A program made the position numbers and the translations under genes. A stretch of 64,000 nt of DNA. Origin: Auanema rhodensis (Eukaryota > Nematoda > Chromadorea > Rhabditida > Rhabditidae). Within the stretch, counting starts at the first letter, position 1. Each line of letters starts with the position of its first letter. The notes beneath the pieces are model-generated. The model did not search any database, had not been told where the DNA came from, and saw only the letters and a list, made by a program, of their open reading frames with translations. The stretch lies in NCBI GenBank assembly GCA_964057225.1, contig OZ059896.1:13810501-13874500 (forward strand). The letters are read 5' to 3'. Below are positions 12,394 to 25,404 of this stretch, piece by piece.

Positions 12394-15300
12394 AAAAAAC
12401 AAACATGAAAAGTTAAAGTCAAATAATTTTTTTGTCTTCAATGTTAAAAGAAAAAAACGTTTTGTTTGATTGTTCGATATCTGTTGATGTGGCATGAAGA
12501 TGTCTAGAAATTCGCTTGGCCTCTCCTATATACATATGTATTTCCCTTTCAACCTTTCTTCTTATTTCACTCATTTTTCGAAATACCTAAAATTTAATTT
12601 TTGAATCTTTTTGTAAAAATATCGAAAGCCGTTCATTCATTCATGTTGGCACACCTATCTGAAACATTTTTTTATAAGAATTGGTTGTAAGCCAAACAAA
12701 AAAAAGAGAAAGAGATAAAAGAGATGAAATTAAAAAAGAAGATAAGATACATCTTCTTAATCATTGTATTTCTCTTGGAACACCTTTTTATTAATATTTA
12801 ATAAAAATAATCGTATTGTATGATAATTATATGTATTAGTATTATATTTTTTTCTGACTTATCTCATGGTTTTCCATTTACAGAAAGTTAAATAAACTAG
12901 TTATGTCAAAATCTTTTTTATATTTATACAAATTAAATTTTATTTTTATTGTTATAAATAAATAATAATATAGTAATTATTTATAATAATTTTTATTTAT
13001 TATATGTATGTAGTTAGTTGTTTAGAATGTAATATAATCAATGATCATCGTATGTCACTTTCTTAGAAGAAACAGTTGTTTTATTAGGTTCTTTCCAAAC
13101 TCATCAAGCTAAAAGCTAGACTTACAACCAAAAGTTATTTTCTTCTCTCAGAATATCTTCTTAAAACAACTTTTTCTTTAAATGTTTTCTTTATGATTGT
13201 AATTAGCATATTGATCGTTGCGGTCGTAGTAATAAATGACACACGTAATTCACGTGAACATATGCGTGAATGACGAAAATAAATTTTTCTTTATAATTAT
13301 TCAGAAAACAAGAACGGTTGCTCATTCTTCACTGAAATTCTAAATATTTTATTTATTTCTATGCTATTATATGTATCTCTCTTTAACCTTTTATAATCTC
13401 CATTTCACTCATTCTCCTTCTTCTCTCGTTTTTATTCTTTCATTTCAGATTTTTCTTTTTGTCTTCTCTTATTACTTTATGATATTTCCTGTCATTACAC
13501 ATACTTAAACATTATTTTTCTTTCGAATATGTACAGAAACGTTTTTCATTTTTTTTTATTAGCTTTCCAATATAGATATATTTCTTATATTGAATACGAA
13601 TAACTCGTTTACTAACATTTTATTCTAATTTAAAGTTTAATACATATGTATTTGCATGATGTAACCACCACCTTAGCTAGATAGATATATCTACATACAT
13701 AGCATAAGCATTCATACATCCATCTATGTACATTCAAGATATATGGACTCACAACAACTTCCGAATATGACAAATAAACGACAAACTTTCAGTTCTTTAA
13801 TGACACAACTAAAAATAACCTTTAATCTTATAATTTTTTCAGGCTTTCATTTTATTTTTCATATGATATTCATATTTGATAATAATGAAATAGTATAAAA
13901 TTGCTTATATTTGAAAGAAACTACTACATTCAATAAATTTTTGCTGTTAAAATCTAAAGAAAATACATCTAGTTCTCATAAATCTCAGTTTATTTCCCTT
14001 TAAATCTATTTGTTTTATGGCTTCAGGTTATTTATATTTTTCGGTTGACGCTCTGTTCCATTGACTCACACCTCAAGACGTTTTACGTATTCCTTGGCCT
14101 CTTGCTGAAAAATGGATAACGGCTGTTCCGTTCCTTTTTTTCCAGATGTCATGATTTTTATTGCAAAAGATCAAAAAAAGATCTTAACTGGAAAAAGTTG
14201 AAAAAAGAAATTGAAAATTCTTGAGTAAAAAACATAAAATTCGAATTTAGTCTGGATGCCATTGACAGATTAGCTTTAAGGCTTTTTCGCGTATCTCTTC
14301 CAGAAGCCTAATTATAGCAAATATTCCTCTATCTTCATCGATATGTGAAGAGTTTGGTCATTTATACTAAGACATGATGATGCTCTTTTCCCATTCAGCT
14401 TCTTGTAGGCTACTACAGAATACATGTAGCGTCTTCCGACAGCGTCATCGGCAAACCGCTTACATAATGGCCTAGATGATGTCAGTTGATTTCGTCTATT
14501 CAACTATTTTCGGCCGACAACGCAAACGCAGAAGCAGAATAAGAAGAAGGAGTAGTAGAAGCAACAGAAGCTGCTCATTTTTATATTTCCCTTTTTCTCT
14601 CTCTATCTCTCTTCCATTCTCTCTATATGCAGAAATCTCGATCATGGCCTGTTGCTTTAGCTTTTCCAACTTCTTGTGGCCATCTTCTCTATCCACAAAC
14701 TGAATCAACTCTGCACTGCCAGCTCCTGCTTCTCTTTCTCTTCTCTCCCTATGTCCCTTTCTTCCGTCTATCTTGAACCCAATCCGAGGGTCACCCCCCC
14801 CCCCTTTCCTTCAACTCCTTCGACCTCTTCCCCCCTCGTTCTCAGCATCTAATCGTATCTTTTCTTTGCTCCGCCTACTTCTCACCCGCAATGCAACATC
14901 GGCTCATAACACTGTTTTCTTCATCAACTCATAACAAAGTAACTGACACGTCCAGCAACTCAAGTCTTTTTCAATCCAACTCAACGATGATTTTTTTAAT
15001 CTTTTTTTTTGGAGAAATCAAGAATGCAATCAGCTAACATTCAAGCTGTAATTTTCATCATGCTTGTCATCGTTGAGCATTTCGAAATAAAAATTTATAA
15101 ACATAGTAATAGTTATAGATATTCTCTTTTTTCATTTTCTTTCCTTAATCTTCCAATGTTCATTCATGTCCTAATCTGTGCTTGGGTTCATCGTCTGTTG
15201 ATGCCGCAAGTCCTTCCTCTTCATTGCTAATTAAAGTTGCTTCCTAAACTAGCCAGCTGCTGAGAAATGGACCCTATTTCCTATTATCTTTCCGATTTTA

Positions 15301-15900
15301 CTGAGTTCATTTCTCTTATACAGTTTCACTTTGTCCATTTTCTCAAGCTTCAAATGCAGCCACTCTTGCTGTTGTTGAACTACAAATTTGGGAAAAAGTT
15401 GCTTTAGTCCCTCCACGTTTTCAAATCAAATGTAGGTGGGCCAGCTAACTCTTCATCCGGTTCCGAATAGTTTTTTTTGAATAATTCAAAAGGAAATTGT
15501 AGAAAATGTTATGTGAAAATCAGCGAAAATGCTGTTAACTTTCTCGCGCATCCGCAGTCGGAAGAGCAAGCCTGCTGTGGTCATCTTTGCCGCTGTCCTT
15601 CAATAAGGTTTATCTGATTTGTATTCATGTTGTCGTGTTCATTCCATTGTCCTTATTTGTAGGCTCATTAAGCTTCTGAAGACATGACTGAGTATGAAGA
15701 ATGAATAATCATAATTAACTATTTTAGTTTTATAATAAAACTAGTTGAATATTCAAGCCTATTACTCTACTTCATCATCTGGTTAATTTGCTCATCTTAA
15801 ATCAATCGCATTCCTCTTCAATATTTCTTCTTCTTCGTTTGCATCTTGCAGCATATTCTAACTTCAAATATTTTCGAAATATTTTGTTTTGAGTTTTGTT
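12394..15900. other. Intergenic region between fibulin and lad-2, no gene recognised
   Basis: About 3.5 kb. 12.4-14.0 kb is AT-rich. 14.5-14.9 kb is a purine/pyrimidine-biased stretch with AGAAG-type and TCTCTC tracts, plus an 11-base C run at 14794-14804; it is the likely promoter region of lad-2. Open frames here (14476-14703, 14496-14708 minus, 15009-15230) are low-complexity or unsupported. Confidence 0.5.
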
Positions 15901-15908
15901 TTTTTCAG
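15895..15908 (+). promoter_or_regulatory. Candidate spliced-leader acceptor of lad-2
   Basis: T-rich tract ending TTTTTTCAG, 14 bases before the ATG at 15923. A spliced-leader junction here would also leave a short out-of-frame upstream ATG at 15909 that stops quickly. Inferred from position. Confidence 0.45.
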
Positions 15909-15922
15909 ATGAGGTTAGAGTT

Positions 15923-18900
15923 ATGAAACTTCTACAGTTTATTTCACTTCTCTTCTACCCTTTGCTTCAAGCAACTGCACCTAATCTAGGCAAGTATTAA
16001 TATTTTGTGTTATATGTTTAGTTATTTTTGTTTTTTTTTTAAAGAAATTAACTTTATTTTTCCAGGTCCTCCTAAACTATTATCTCAGTCTGCTGAAGAA
16101 GTTTGGTATAAATTAGATATTTCTTCTAATCCACTTTCAAAACCAACTCTTAAATGCCAAGCTTCAGAAAATGCTGAAAGGTTTTTATTCAATACTCATA
16201 GAATATTCATAAAATAAGAAAATTTTCAGTTACGAATGGTACAAAAACGGCGAATTACTGGATATAGGTGGTGATATTGAATGGATTTTACCAGGCCAAA
16301 GTGGAACTATCGTTATAAATTCTCCGAAACGAGAACATCAAGGCTACTACCAATGTTTTGTTTCAAATATTTTTGGAACTGCTGTTTCAAATAAAATATT
16401 TCTTCGCTTAGGAGGTTAGTTTTTATATTATTTTCTTAAAAATAAAAATATTCAACTATACTATTTATACGTTTATGAAAATTTTAATTTTATTGTCTTG
16501 ATTTTGATCTGATTGATTCAAGTGTTGAAAATTTAAATAAGCTCTGCAAGTAGGCTTGCAATCAAGGCATCCTCTCGGCTACTCTTCCGACACGCTATCT
16601 TTCCGACCAATTTCTCTGGCTTTTTCCTTTTGCTCTAGCGTTTCAACATATATTCTGAGACAAGTTATTTAAAAAATTTGTGGCTCATCCAAATAATCTC
16701 CAAATAAAGGAAATGACTGACCTCGTGTGTTGAAACTAACAAAGTATTATATGAAACTTTAAATTTTGTTCCAATTAAACAGGCATTATACTATATTTAA
16801 TTATATAATTAACCTATATAATATTATGTAAATAATATTATTTAATCAAATAACTAGCATATAGCAATATATAATTTTCTTTTTTATAATCTCAAACATC
16901 TTGATGACTACTTAGTGTGCCTCTCATCACTACCTCTCCCTCTCTTCACACCCAGGTCCTCTCTCATATAGTATACGGACACACGCTCATAAACCGTTTG
17001 TAATGACGTCATGCACAGAATCTCAATGATGTCAGTATGATTCAGAGCCTATAAAGCAGAACTAAAAAGAAAATAATTGACAGAAAGCGTGAGAGAGAGA
17101 GAAAGGTTATGTGTTTTTCTCTGTTTGTCTGTGTTTGCATGTGCGCGATAACACATGATGTAAGTGTCCATAACCAAAATACTATAAGTAGTAGCATAGT
17201 ATATACACAGTAATTATATGTACTATTACAAGAGAATATTGACAGATGTGTGTGTGTGTTTTCTCTCTTTCTCTCTCTCTGATACTCATCTTACTTATAC
17301 ATCTTAATGATGTCCTTATTACATAATTGCCAATTAACACATTTTTCTATAATAGATAGGTTAATGGACAGATATCGTATAAGGACATTGAGCTAATAAC
17401 TATATAGATTAAGCTTACTATACATATAGTTCATAGAAATAAAGAGAACAATTTTCGTTTGACAAACAAATTGTTTTCTTTTTTTCTAAAAAAACATTAA
17501 TTGTTTCCCAACAACATTTATGTCTGCTTGTATTGACGTCACAGGAACTGAGATTTTCTGAGTAATTGGGTGGGTCAGTCCTCTTAGCCATTATAGAATT
17601 TTTTTCTTTTAAAATTTCATGTCAAATTCAGATATGTTTAATGATGGATAAAAATTTATAAGATAAAAAAATTGAAAGAAGTAAATGAAAATACCTAATG
17701 TTTTGTGCCAAAGTATTGGTAATAGAATGAGAAAAGAGATGACTATAATAGCATAGTTAATCTATTTATGGTCAAATAATTAGTATAAGAATGAATAAGA
17801 CATTGAATTCCCTTAGGAAAGAAAAAGTGAAGAGAATCCATTAAGTCAATGATTAGGTGAACAAAGAAAATGCCGAAACATTTACATTAACTTCTTTAAA
17901 AGATTAAAATTATATTTGAGTTCTGCTATTACTCGTAGTCATCTTCATCTTCAAGCTAATTAATGTCTATATATTTCATGAATTAGAGCTAAAGTTTTAA
18001 GTTTTACTTAAACGCCTAATCTTGTAATTTAAGTAATTTAAATTTCTAATTAATAATTCTGTGAACAGTTCAATTTGAAGAATAAATAATGAATTTCAAG
18101 AAGCTATTTCGGTAAGAACAAACGATAAAAGCTTATACAATTTATTCAAACAATTTGTCTTAAACGAGAAATCGATTAAAAAGAAATATCTGATCTTTAT
18201 TTTCAAAAAAAGAAACTATTATATACAGATATAACATAAATTAATAATATTGCTTTGATTATTATATTTTTATTTCAGTTTTGGAACATTTCATTTCAAG
18301 ACCAATGAGAACTGTAGAAGCTGTTGAAGGCGATGCTGTAACCTTGGAGTGCAATGGCCCACTCGGCAATCCAGAACCAACAATATTTTGGCTTTACAGG
18401 TTAATATATATATTTTATATTTTATTAAATATTTTTCATAATTAAGAGATACGGAACAAGAATCGGTTATTGAGACAATTCGAAAACGACATATAACTGC
18501 TGATGATCAAGGACGTTTGCATTTCTCTTCTGTTGAGCCAATTGATGGACGAAGTGTAAGTTCAGAATAATTTAGAAATTTTTTCTTATATGAATATCTT
18601 AATAATTATAGACATTAATCTATGAATGTGCTGCCACATCACCAGTTTTACATGGAGAATATCGATCTGGAGATCAAATTCAATTACGCGTCTTACCTCG
18701 AACATGTATCTATTACATCTTTCATCTTTTTGTTTCATATTTGAACTATTTTAGCTAAACATCCTATTCAAATTAATGCTTTGTATTTGAGTCCAGCTGA
18801 AGTTACTGTTAAAGCTGGAGGTCGTTTGAAGATTCAATGCATTTTCGGAGGAAGGTAATGAGTAAACTTTATATACTTATTTACATCAGAGAGTTTTAGA

Positions 18901-21900
18901 CCAGTACCTACTGTTACATGGACTAAATTAGATGGAGAGTTACCTAAACTTCGTATGAAAAGCCTTACATCACCAGATAGTGATTTTGGTAAAAGTTTAA
19001 TCATTGAAAACGTTCATCCTGGTGATGCTGGCAGATACGAATGCCAAGCAGAGCACCTCACTCATACTGTTAATGTTCGCGTACTTGGTAATTTTTTAAT
19101 AAATATTACATAAAGTCAATTAAACTATACATATATAGCTGCTCCGTATTGGGATATAGATCCACCACAAGATGTAACGCAATCGGAAGAGAGTACAACA
19201 GAACTAGAATGCTTAGCATCTGGTCATCCAGAGCCAATCATTAGATGGAGTATGAATGGAATACCTTTGCATGGTTAGTTGATAGTATGATAGCTTTCAA
19301 TAGAGATAAACTTCAGAACTTAAAGAAGACTCAAGAAGGCTCATCTTAGATAATGGACGTATTCTTCGTTTGAAAGACTTGAATCATGATGTTGATACGG
19401 GAGTTTATCAGTGTAATGCCAGTAACCCTTTAGGTTATATCTATGCAAATGCTTATGTTCATGTGAGAGGTACATCGATAAGAGAAACCACTTCCAATTT
19501 CAACCACTTCTTTCAGCACATGCTCCCAAGTTCTTAATGCCAGCTCAGCGTGTTTGGAAAGTAGTCATTCACTCCACAGTATCATTGAATTGTGATGTCG
19601 ATGCAGCTCCCGAAGCGTTAGTTCGATGGGTTGATACGGATGATCGGCCATTACAAGTGAAAGATGCAAAAACACAGGTAAATGAATGATGAAATTTCTA
19701 TTCTCAGTATTTGTGATAAGATAAGAGTGAAAATAATAATTTATTGAATATTATGAGGAAGTTCAAATACTGACGATTAGTAAGTGAAGAAGATAGCCAA
19801 GAGAGGCAATAGCATGAAGAATGTCGAGCTAGTAGCTTCTGAAACAACAACAGGATTATGATATCAGTATGCTTGATGTGATTACTATCAATGTTAATAA
19901 CAGCTAGGAATTGTGATTTGCGTCCGTCAACTACTTTCTCTTTCATCAAGTTGAATGACAGTTGAAGTTCGGCTCCTTTCAATTCATAAGCCTCTTGGAC
20001 CAAATTGAGCTTTTCACTGAACCCATGAATCTGTACACCATCATATCCACGATTACGGAGAGTAATAGCAGCATCGTCATAGATACTTCCAGTAAACTAA
20101 AGAGAATTTCACAAATTATTCATAAAACATTCTGAAGCATCTGATAACATACTTGAATATCATATTTGGTGTTATTGTGCTTAGCTTTGAAATTATACTT
20201 GACATCGAAATAAGTTTGGTCTGTTTGCTCACGAAGGAATTTATATCCAGAAGACATAGCGAGTACTGTATCTCCCCAATCAACTGACATCTCAATTACA
20301 TCGGATCCATTATGATCTTAAGAATATCGAACATCAGTTACTTTTCATTCAATTGGCTATATAGTTCTTACAGTAATCATCAGACTGAACATTCATAGAG
20401 ATTGATCCAGGGAATGAAGCAGTTTGACGGAAAGTAATTATTTCTTCCAAAAGAAGAAGACCTGGATTGTTACGTCCAACCATTTTACTGAATATTTTAG
20501 ATTAAGTTTGAGAATAAGAAAATTCTCTAATTTCCTCTGCATAGATACACAAAGACTAAAGAATTTGGATGAGCGGAAATAACATTTTAATGTACTTTTC
20601 GACCATCTGGATAAAAATCTGGTGGTCAAAGCAGAAGAATTTCATCTTCCTTTCATTCTTAATTGTCTCCTCACCCAGCTTCTATACTCTTATTCTATTT
20701 TACTACTTTGCAAGCTTATTCTTCCATTCACACTCAATGTTTCCTCTTTGTCTTTTTTTTACAAACTAACCCAAGATCCAGTAATTTGTATTCTTCCATT
20801 CTAGCTTCTTTAGCACCACCAGCTGAAAGACTTAACCAAGACATCTGTAAGAACATTTAATCAAAATCTAAGTTATAAGATAGAAGTATAAGGGATACCA
20901 TCGATGTTCCACTGATATTATAAATGGTAGTGAACTTCTTTGGACATAAAACGGTTACAAAGATGTTATGAATTGAAGTTCCATTCAAATCGATTCTTGT
21001 CTTTTCTCCTTCCAATGATGTTACAACACGATTATCTTGAATTAAATAATTATAAAAATTCGAGAAATCACACGTGAATGTATTCATTTTTTTTTGAAAT
21101 TTTAAATTTCATTACCTGCTCCTTCTTCAACAGCATAGATAATAGCTGGAAACTCATAGGGTACAGTATTGAATGCAGCTGTTACAGTAAACTATAAGTT
21201 GTAATGATATTTAAAAAAAACATGAAAAAAGCTTTTATCACCTCGTCAACTGGATATGGGAAAGCAGGTGCTAAAAGTCCATCAGTTACGTTTCTAGTAG
21301 CATTATAGATTCTGAATAGAACATTGATATAAATTAAGATTATGACTAATTCTTACGAGATCACATCATTTTCTGGAGAAGTCAATCGAATGTTCTTTTC
21401 TTTATTATCTTCAATTCTTGCGGATCCAACATAAATCTTGAAAAAATTAGAGAAACAATTTGATTAGTTCGAATGAAAAATTGAACTTACAAAAGATTTT
21501 TTATTTAAATGCACAGTTTTTGGAATGGTATTAACATCATAGAAAACACTATATACTTCATCATCAAAGATGGCTTTTGTTTGGCAAAAAGCGCCAAGTA
21601 ACAAGAATACTGAAAAATGAAATTAAAAAAATTAAAAATTTTTAATGAAAAACCTTTGAGAATTATCATTGAGTTGCGTAACTCTCAAGTAGTTGGTTGG
21701 TTGGTCAACCGTAATTGGAGTGAAAATGAAAAAGAAAACAACAACGTTTTAGATTAAAAAAAATGCCTGATAAGCAATATTTAAGTTGTTAAAGGCAATA
21801 AGCTGAAATAAATATTTTTTTGCTGTATTATCATTGTTCTTTGAACTAATCCGACACCATTACTCCCACTAATTAGTCAGCAAAAAATGAAAATTGTATA

Positions 21901-24030
21901 GATTCATTAAAGAATTTTCAAAATAATATTTATTTTTCTGAAAATGTTTGAAAAAAAAAGTTGAAAATGTGGGAAAATAATAACAGAAAATCTTTCAGTT
22001 AATGGCTAATAATACATTTGTCATTCATGATGTTAATAAGGATGATGAAGGATTATATTATTGTAATGTTAGTAACAAATATGGTATTAATAGAGCTACT
22101 AATAAACTTCAAGTTTATAGTAAGTTTTAGATGTTTGTATTAATTATAAGAAAATATTAAATTTAAGAACCAACCTACTTTGTTAAAATTCCGACACCAA
22201 AACGATTAACATTAGAAGCTGGACAAACCACAGAATTATTTTGTCAAGCAATTTCGGATCCTAGATTGAATATTGACTATAGATGGACAATTAATGGAGA
22301 TCGTATTAATAACTCAGAAACATTTCAGTAAGTATAAAATTTTAAAAATAAATTTTAAATTTTTTTTAGAATTTTAAAAGATCGTCTAAGAGTTGTAGCT
22401 GCTAGAGGTAGACACAGTGGTATCATCGATTGTGCTGCTGTAACTGATGTTGATGTGAAATTAGCTTCTATGCAACTTATAGTAAAAGGTATAAACTGAT
22501 TTAATAAGTTAAAACATTAATCTTTCATTATGTTAGATGTACCAGCAAATCCAGAAGTTGATGTTCCTGTATGTTCTGAACGAAAAGCTATTATTAAATG
22601 GAAGCGTTCAAATGATCATGCAGATTCAATTAAGAAATATATTGTTGAAGTTATGACAGATTTCAGAAAGGTTTATTTTATTTTCTAAATGTTTGACTCA
22701 TTTTATGTTTCATTTAGGGATTTTGGGAAAGAGTTATTGAAGAAGTTAATGTTAGTAAGCAGTTTTATGAAGTCGATGTTACGTTAACTCCATGGGTGAG
22801 AAATTATTTAGAATATTTTTGACAATATTTTGAAATTTTAGGTTAACTACACATTTAGAATTGTTGCTGAAAATTCACATGGGCGTTCAGATGCTAAAGT
22901 AGGATCAGACGTTGAAGGTATACATTTGAGAGATCAAACATTTTCATGAGGTTTCTTCTTATAGATGTGGCTCAAACAGTAAAATGTAATACCAGAGCAT
23001 CATTTCCATATACAAATCCTAGCGGTGTTTGGGCAGAAGGTAATGAACCAGATAACTTAGTCATCTATTGGAATCCTATGGATAAATATTATTGGAATGC
23101 TCCAAATTTACAATATCTTATAAGGTGTAATCATGACAAGTTTTGATTAATGTTTAATGTTTGAACAGGTATAAACTCAATGAGCCGCATACAGCTTGGA
23201 CCGAGTTTTTGGTGGAAGATCCTTTAGCGGTTTGTTCTTGAAAAATGAATCGCTTAATAATAATGGGTCTTTTCCAGAATCATACAATTATCAGAGAACA
23301 GCCAACTTTTCGAGAATATTTGGTTCAAGTGCGATCTGTAAATGCTATTGGTCCTAGCATTGTCGAGCCTGATTCTATCACAGGATATTCTGGAGAAGAT
23401 AGTACGTTACTTAAGAACAACTCGGAGTGTAATAAGTGATTTTTTCAGTACCATCAATGGCTCCTTACAACTTTAAAATCGAACAAGTTCGTAACTTCAC
23501 TTCAGCTTCATTTTCTTGGGAAGAAATAGATCCTGAGTCTGCAAATGGAAAATTTGAAGGATATGAGGTAATAAAATCGAAATTTTCCATGATATACATT
23601 TTATATTTTTCAGATAGAATATTGGAAAGATATGGGCAGAAAATACAAGATAAGCATACCAGCTGGTGTGCATAATAAGGTTTTGTCAATACTCTTATCT
23701 ACAAAAGCAATTTTTTTATATGACGTTTCAGACAATTACAATATTTTCTGCAAATTCAAATTATACAGCAGTTATTAAAACAAAAAATAAGCATCATGTT
23801 AGTCATGATAGTAACCAAGTTCGATTTGAAATGCCTGAAGGAAGTATGTTCAAATTTTAATAAAAATATTATCATCATTAATTCATTTTTCAGTTCCGTC
23901 CAAAGTTCATAATTTAAAAGTACTTGCGGTCGGTGCTAATTCAATACTGATTCAATGGGACAAGCCAAGAATTCCGAATGGCATTATCAGAGGATATTTT
24001 CTTTCATTTGAAAGTGATAAAAGTGAATTT

Positions 24031-24061
<31 letters not shown>

Positions 24062-25163
24062 CCTCTCTCTCTTATCTTATTTTCAATTTTTTTCTTTAAA
24101 TTAATATAAATCATTTTGTTTTAGACGATACTGAAGAAACATACGTAGTCCATAAACGAACCTATTATCTTCATGAACGAAGTCAATCAGATACATCTTA
24201 CAAGGTTTTGAATTTTTTCCTCCACAATCACATTCAAAGCATTTTTTATAGATAGGAGTATGGGCTGAAACAAGTGCAGGTGAAGGACCAAAACTGATAC
24301 GAACTATACGAACATGGCCAGCTGGACGTATGCTAGAACATCATTGAAATATATAATTGAATCGGTTTTTATAGCTCCTGATACTCCAATATTTCAAGTT
24401 TTGAATGTAACGAAGAATTCAATGATAATTGAATGGATACCATCAAATTCAACGATATGGAAAATGCCTGGATCTTCATTTTCTGTTAACTATTCTATTG
24501 ATGGTAAAATTCATTAAAAGTTTAGTTCTTTAATTATAACCATATAATTAATTAGGAAGTGATGAGTATATGGAATCACAACGTGTTTATCTGCCAGATA
24601 CTATGATAGCTTTAGAAAATCTTCAAGAATCAACGAGATATCATCTGATTGGTATAGCTAAAGATGGCAATGAAATATCAGTTACCGATCCTCCATTGCC
24701 TGTTACAACCCTTTCAAAAATAAATATGACAGAAATGCAAAAAGGTTTCTGATTTCACATTTTATTTTTTTTTTACTTCAAAAATCTTTTATTTGTAGAA
24801 AATCTTCGTTCTATTGTGTGGTTTATTGCAATTTTAATTGTGGTTTGCATAGCTATGATGACAATTTTCTTAACATGCTGTTGTGAAGAGAGGAAAGGGC
24901 GACGATATGGAGTGCGACGAAAGGTTAGAAAAACAATTAGTAAACGATATCTTATAGCATTATCAATTTGAAATGAACTTGCTTATATCTCTCTAATTCT
25001 ATTTATTCACACTAAAATGTTTTATTGCTTAACATTTCTTATAAAAAAAGAATGATATGCAACATTATTGAAATATGTATTGTAGGAATTGCAAACACAT
25101 GATCCAGCAGAATCTGAAGAAGTAAGAAAATTTCTCGAGTATCAGTACGGGTATAAAAGCTAG
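15923..25163 (+). CDS. lad-2: L1CAM-family cell adhesion receptor, LAD-2-like
   Basis: About 30 exons with consistent phase, from 15923-15989 (signal peptide MKLLQFISLLFYPLLQ), 16066-16180 and 16230-16414, then 18279-19677 in eight exons, 21999-22119 through 24799-24923, and 25086-25163 (TAG); AATAAA at 25338. Domain order: six Ig domains (e.g. YEWYKNGELL, GYYQCFVSN; RYECQAEH; GVYQCNASN), five FNIII domains (LIRYKLNEP, YLVQVRSVN, GVWAETSAGEG), one membrane span (IVWFIAILIVVCIAMMTIF) and a tail of about 40 residues. This is the L1CAM architecture. The short tail has no FIGQY-type ankyrin-binding motif, as described for C. elegans LAD-2, a semaphorin/plexin co-receptor in axon guidance, and unlike SAX-7. 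The first intron has a GC donor. Exact exon ends near 24013-24022 are ambiguous. Confidence 0.85.
16415..18278 (+). other. Large lad-2 intron, no gene recognised
   Basis: 1.86-kb intron between Ig1 and Ig2 exons, in phase on both sides. It holds AT-rich sequence and short simple tracts: GA repeats near 17092-17102, GT repeats near 17247-17260 and CT repeats to 17282. It may hold enhancers; no coding or RNA gene was seen. Confidence 0.55.
19777..21669 (-). CDS. Secreted, probably GPI-anchored protein nested in a lad-2 intron
   Basis: Lies wholly inside the lad-2 intron 19678-21998 on the opposite strand. Exons read on the minus strand: 21669-21654, 21609-21491, 21436-21357, 21311-21242, 21191-21116, 21035-20899, 20844-20771, 20487-20372, 20316-20153, 20096-19886, 19838-19777 (TAA). 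It begins with a signal peptide (MIILKVFLLLGAFCQTKA). The middle is an extracellular beta-rich sequence with several N-glycosylation sites. The end is a small-residue stretch followed by a hydrophobic tail (ATSSTFFMLLPLLAIFFTY), typical of a GPI-anchor signal. The layout resembles the minus-strand gene at 25.4-27.9 kb, so the two may be paralogues. No enzyme motif; function unknown. The join 20771 to 20487 is the least certain. Confidence 0.68.
21767..21774. promoter_or_regulatory. Candidate GATA-factor site upstream of the nested gene
   Basis: CTGATAAG about 100 bp upstream of the minus-strand ATG at 21669. TGATAA is the core bound by intestinal GATA factors (ELT-2 type) in nematodes. The other GPI-type gene has the same TGATAAG at a similar distance. 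A single short match; weak alone. Confidence 0.3.
24027..24073. repeat. CT-rich simple repeat in a lad-2 intron
   Basis: Imperfect (CT)n tract with a few TTT and CCC interruptions, inside the intron between the FNIII-4 exons. Confidence 0.85.
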
Positions 25164-25404
25164 ATTTTTAATATGTTAATCATCATTTATGTATTATTAT
25201 TTTTGATTTAATGTTATTAATATAATTATTATTAATAACATTAATAATACTGTGTTTTAGAACAAAATTCTCACATTTCTTTCATGAAATCACTTATAGG
25301 CTTGAATTTTTAGAAACTTTTGTATCAATTGTATACGAATAAATATTCATTTTAAAGCTATGTTTTTCATATAAATATAATACACAATAAATATTTAAAA
25401 TAAA

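Noticed and set aside
14476..14708. Low-complexity ORFs on both strands
   Set aside because: Arise from AGAAG/TCTTC and CT tracts; poly-Leu and Arg/Ser-rich translations with no splice or family support.
20438..20629. 63-aa minus-strand ORF as an exon of the nested gene
   Set aside because: Splicing 20771 to 20487 keeps frame into the VGRNNPG exon, while the ORF reads the wrong frame there.
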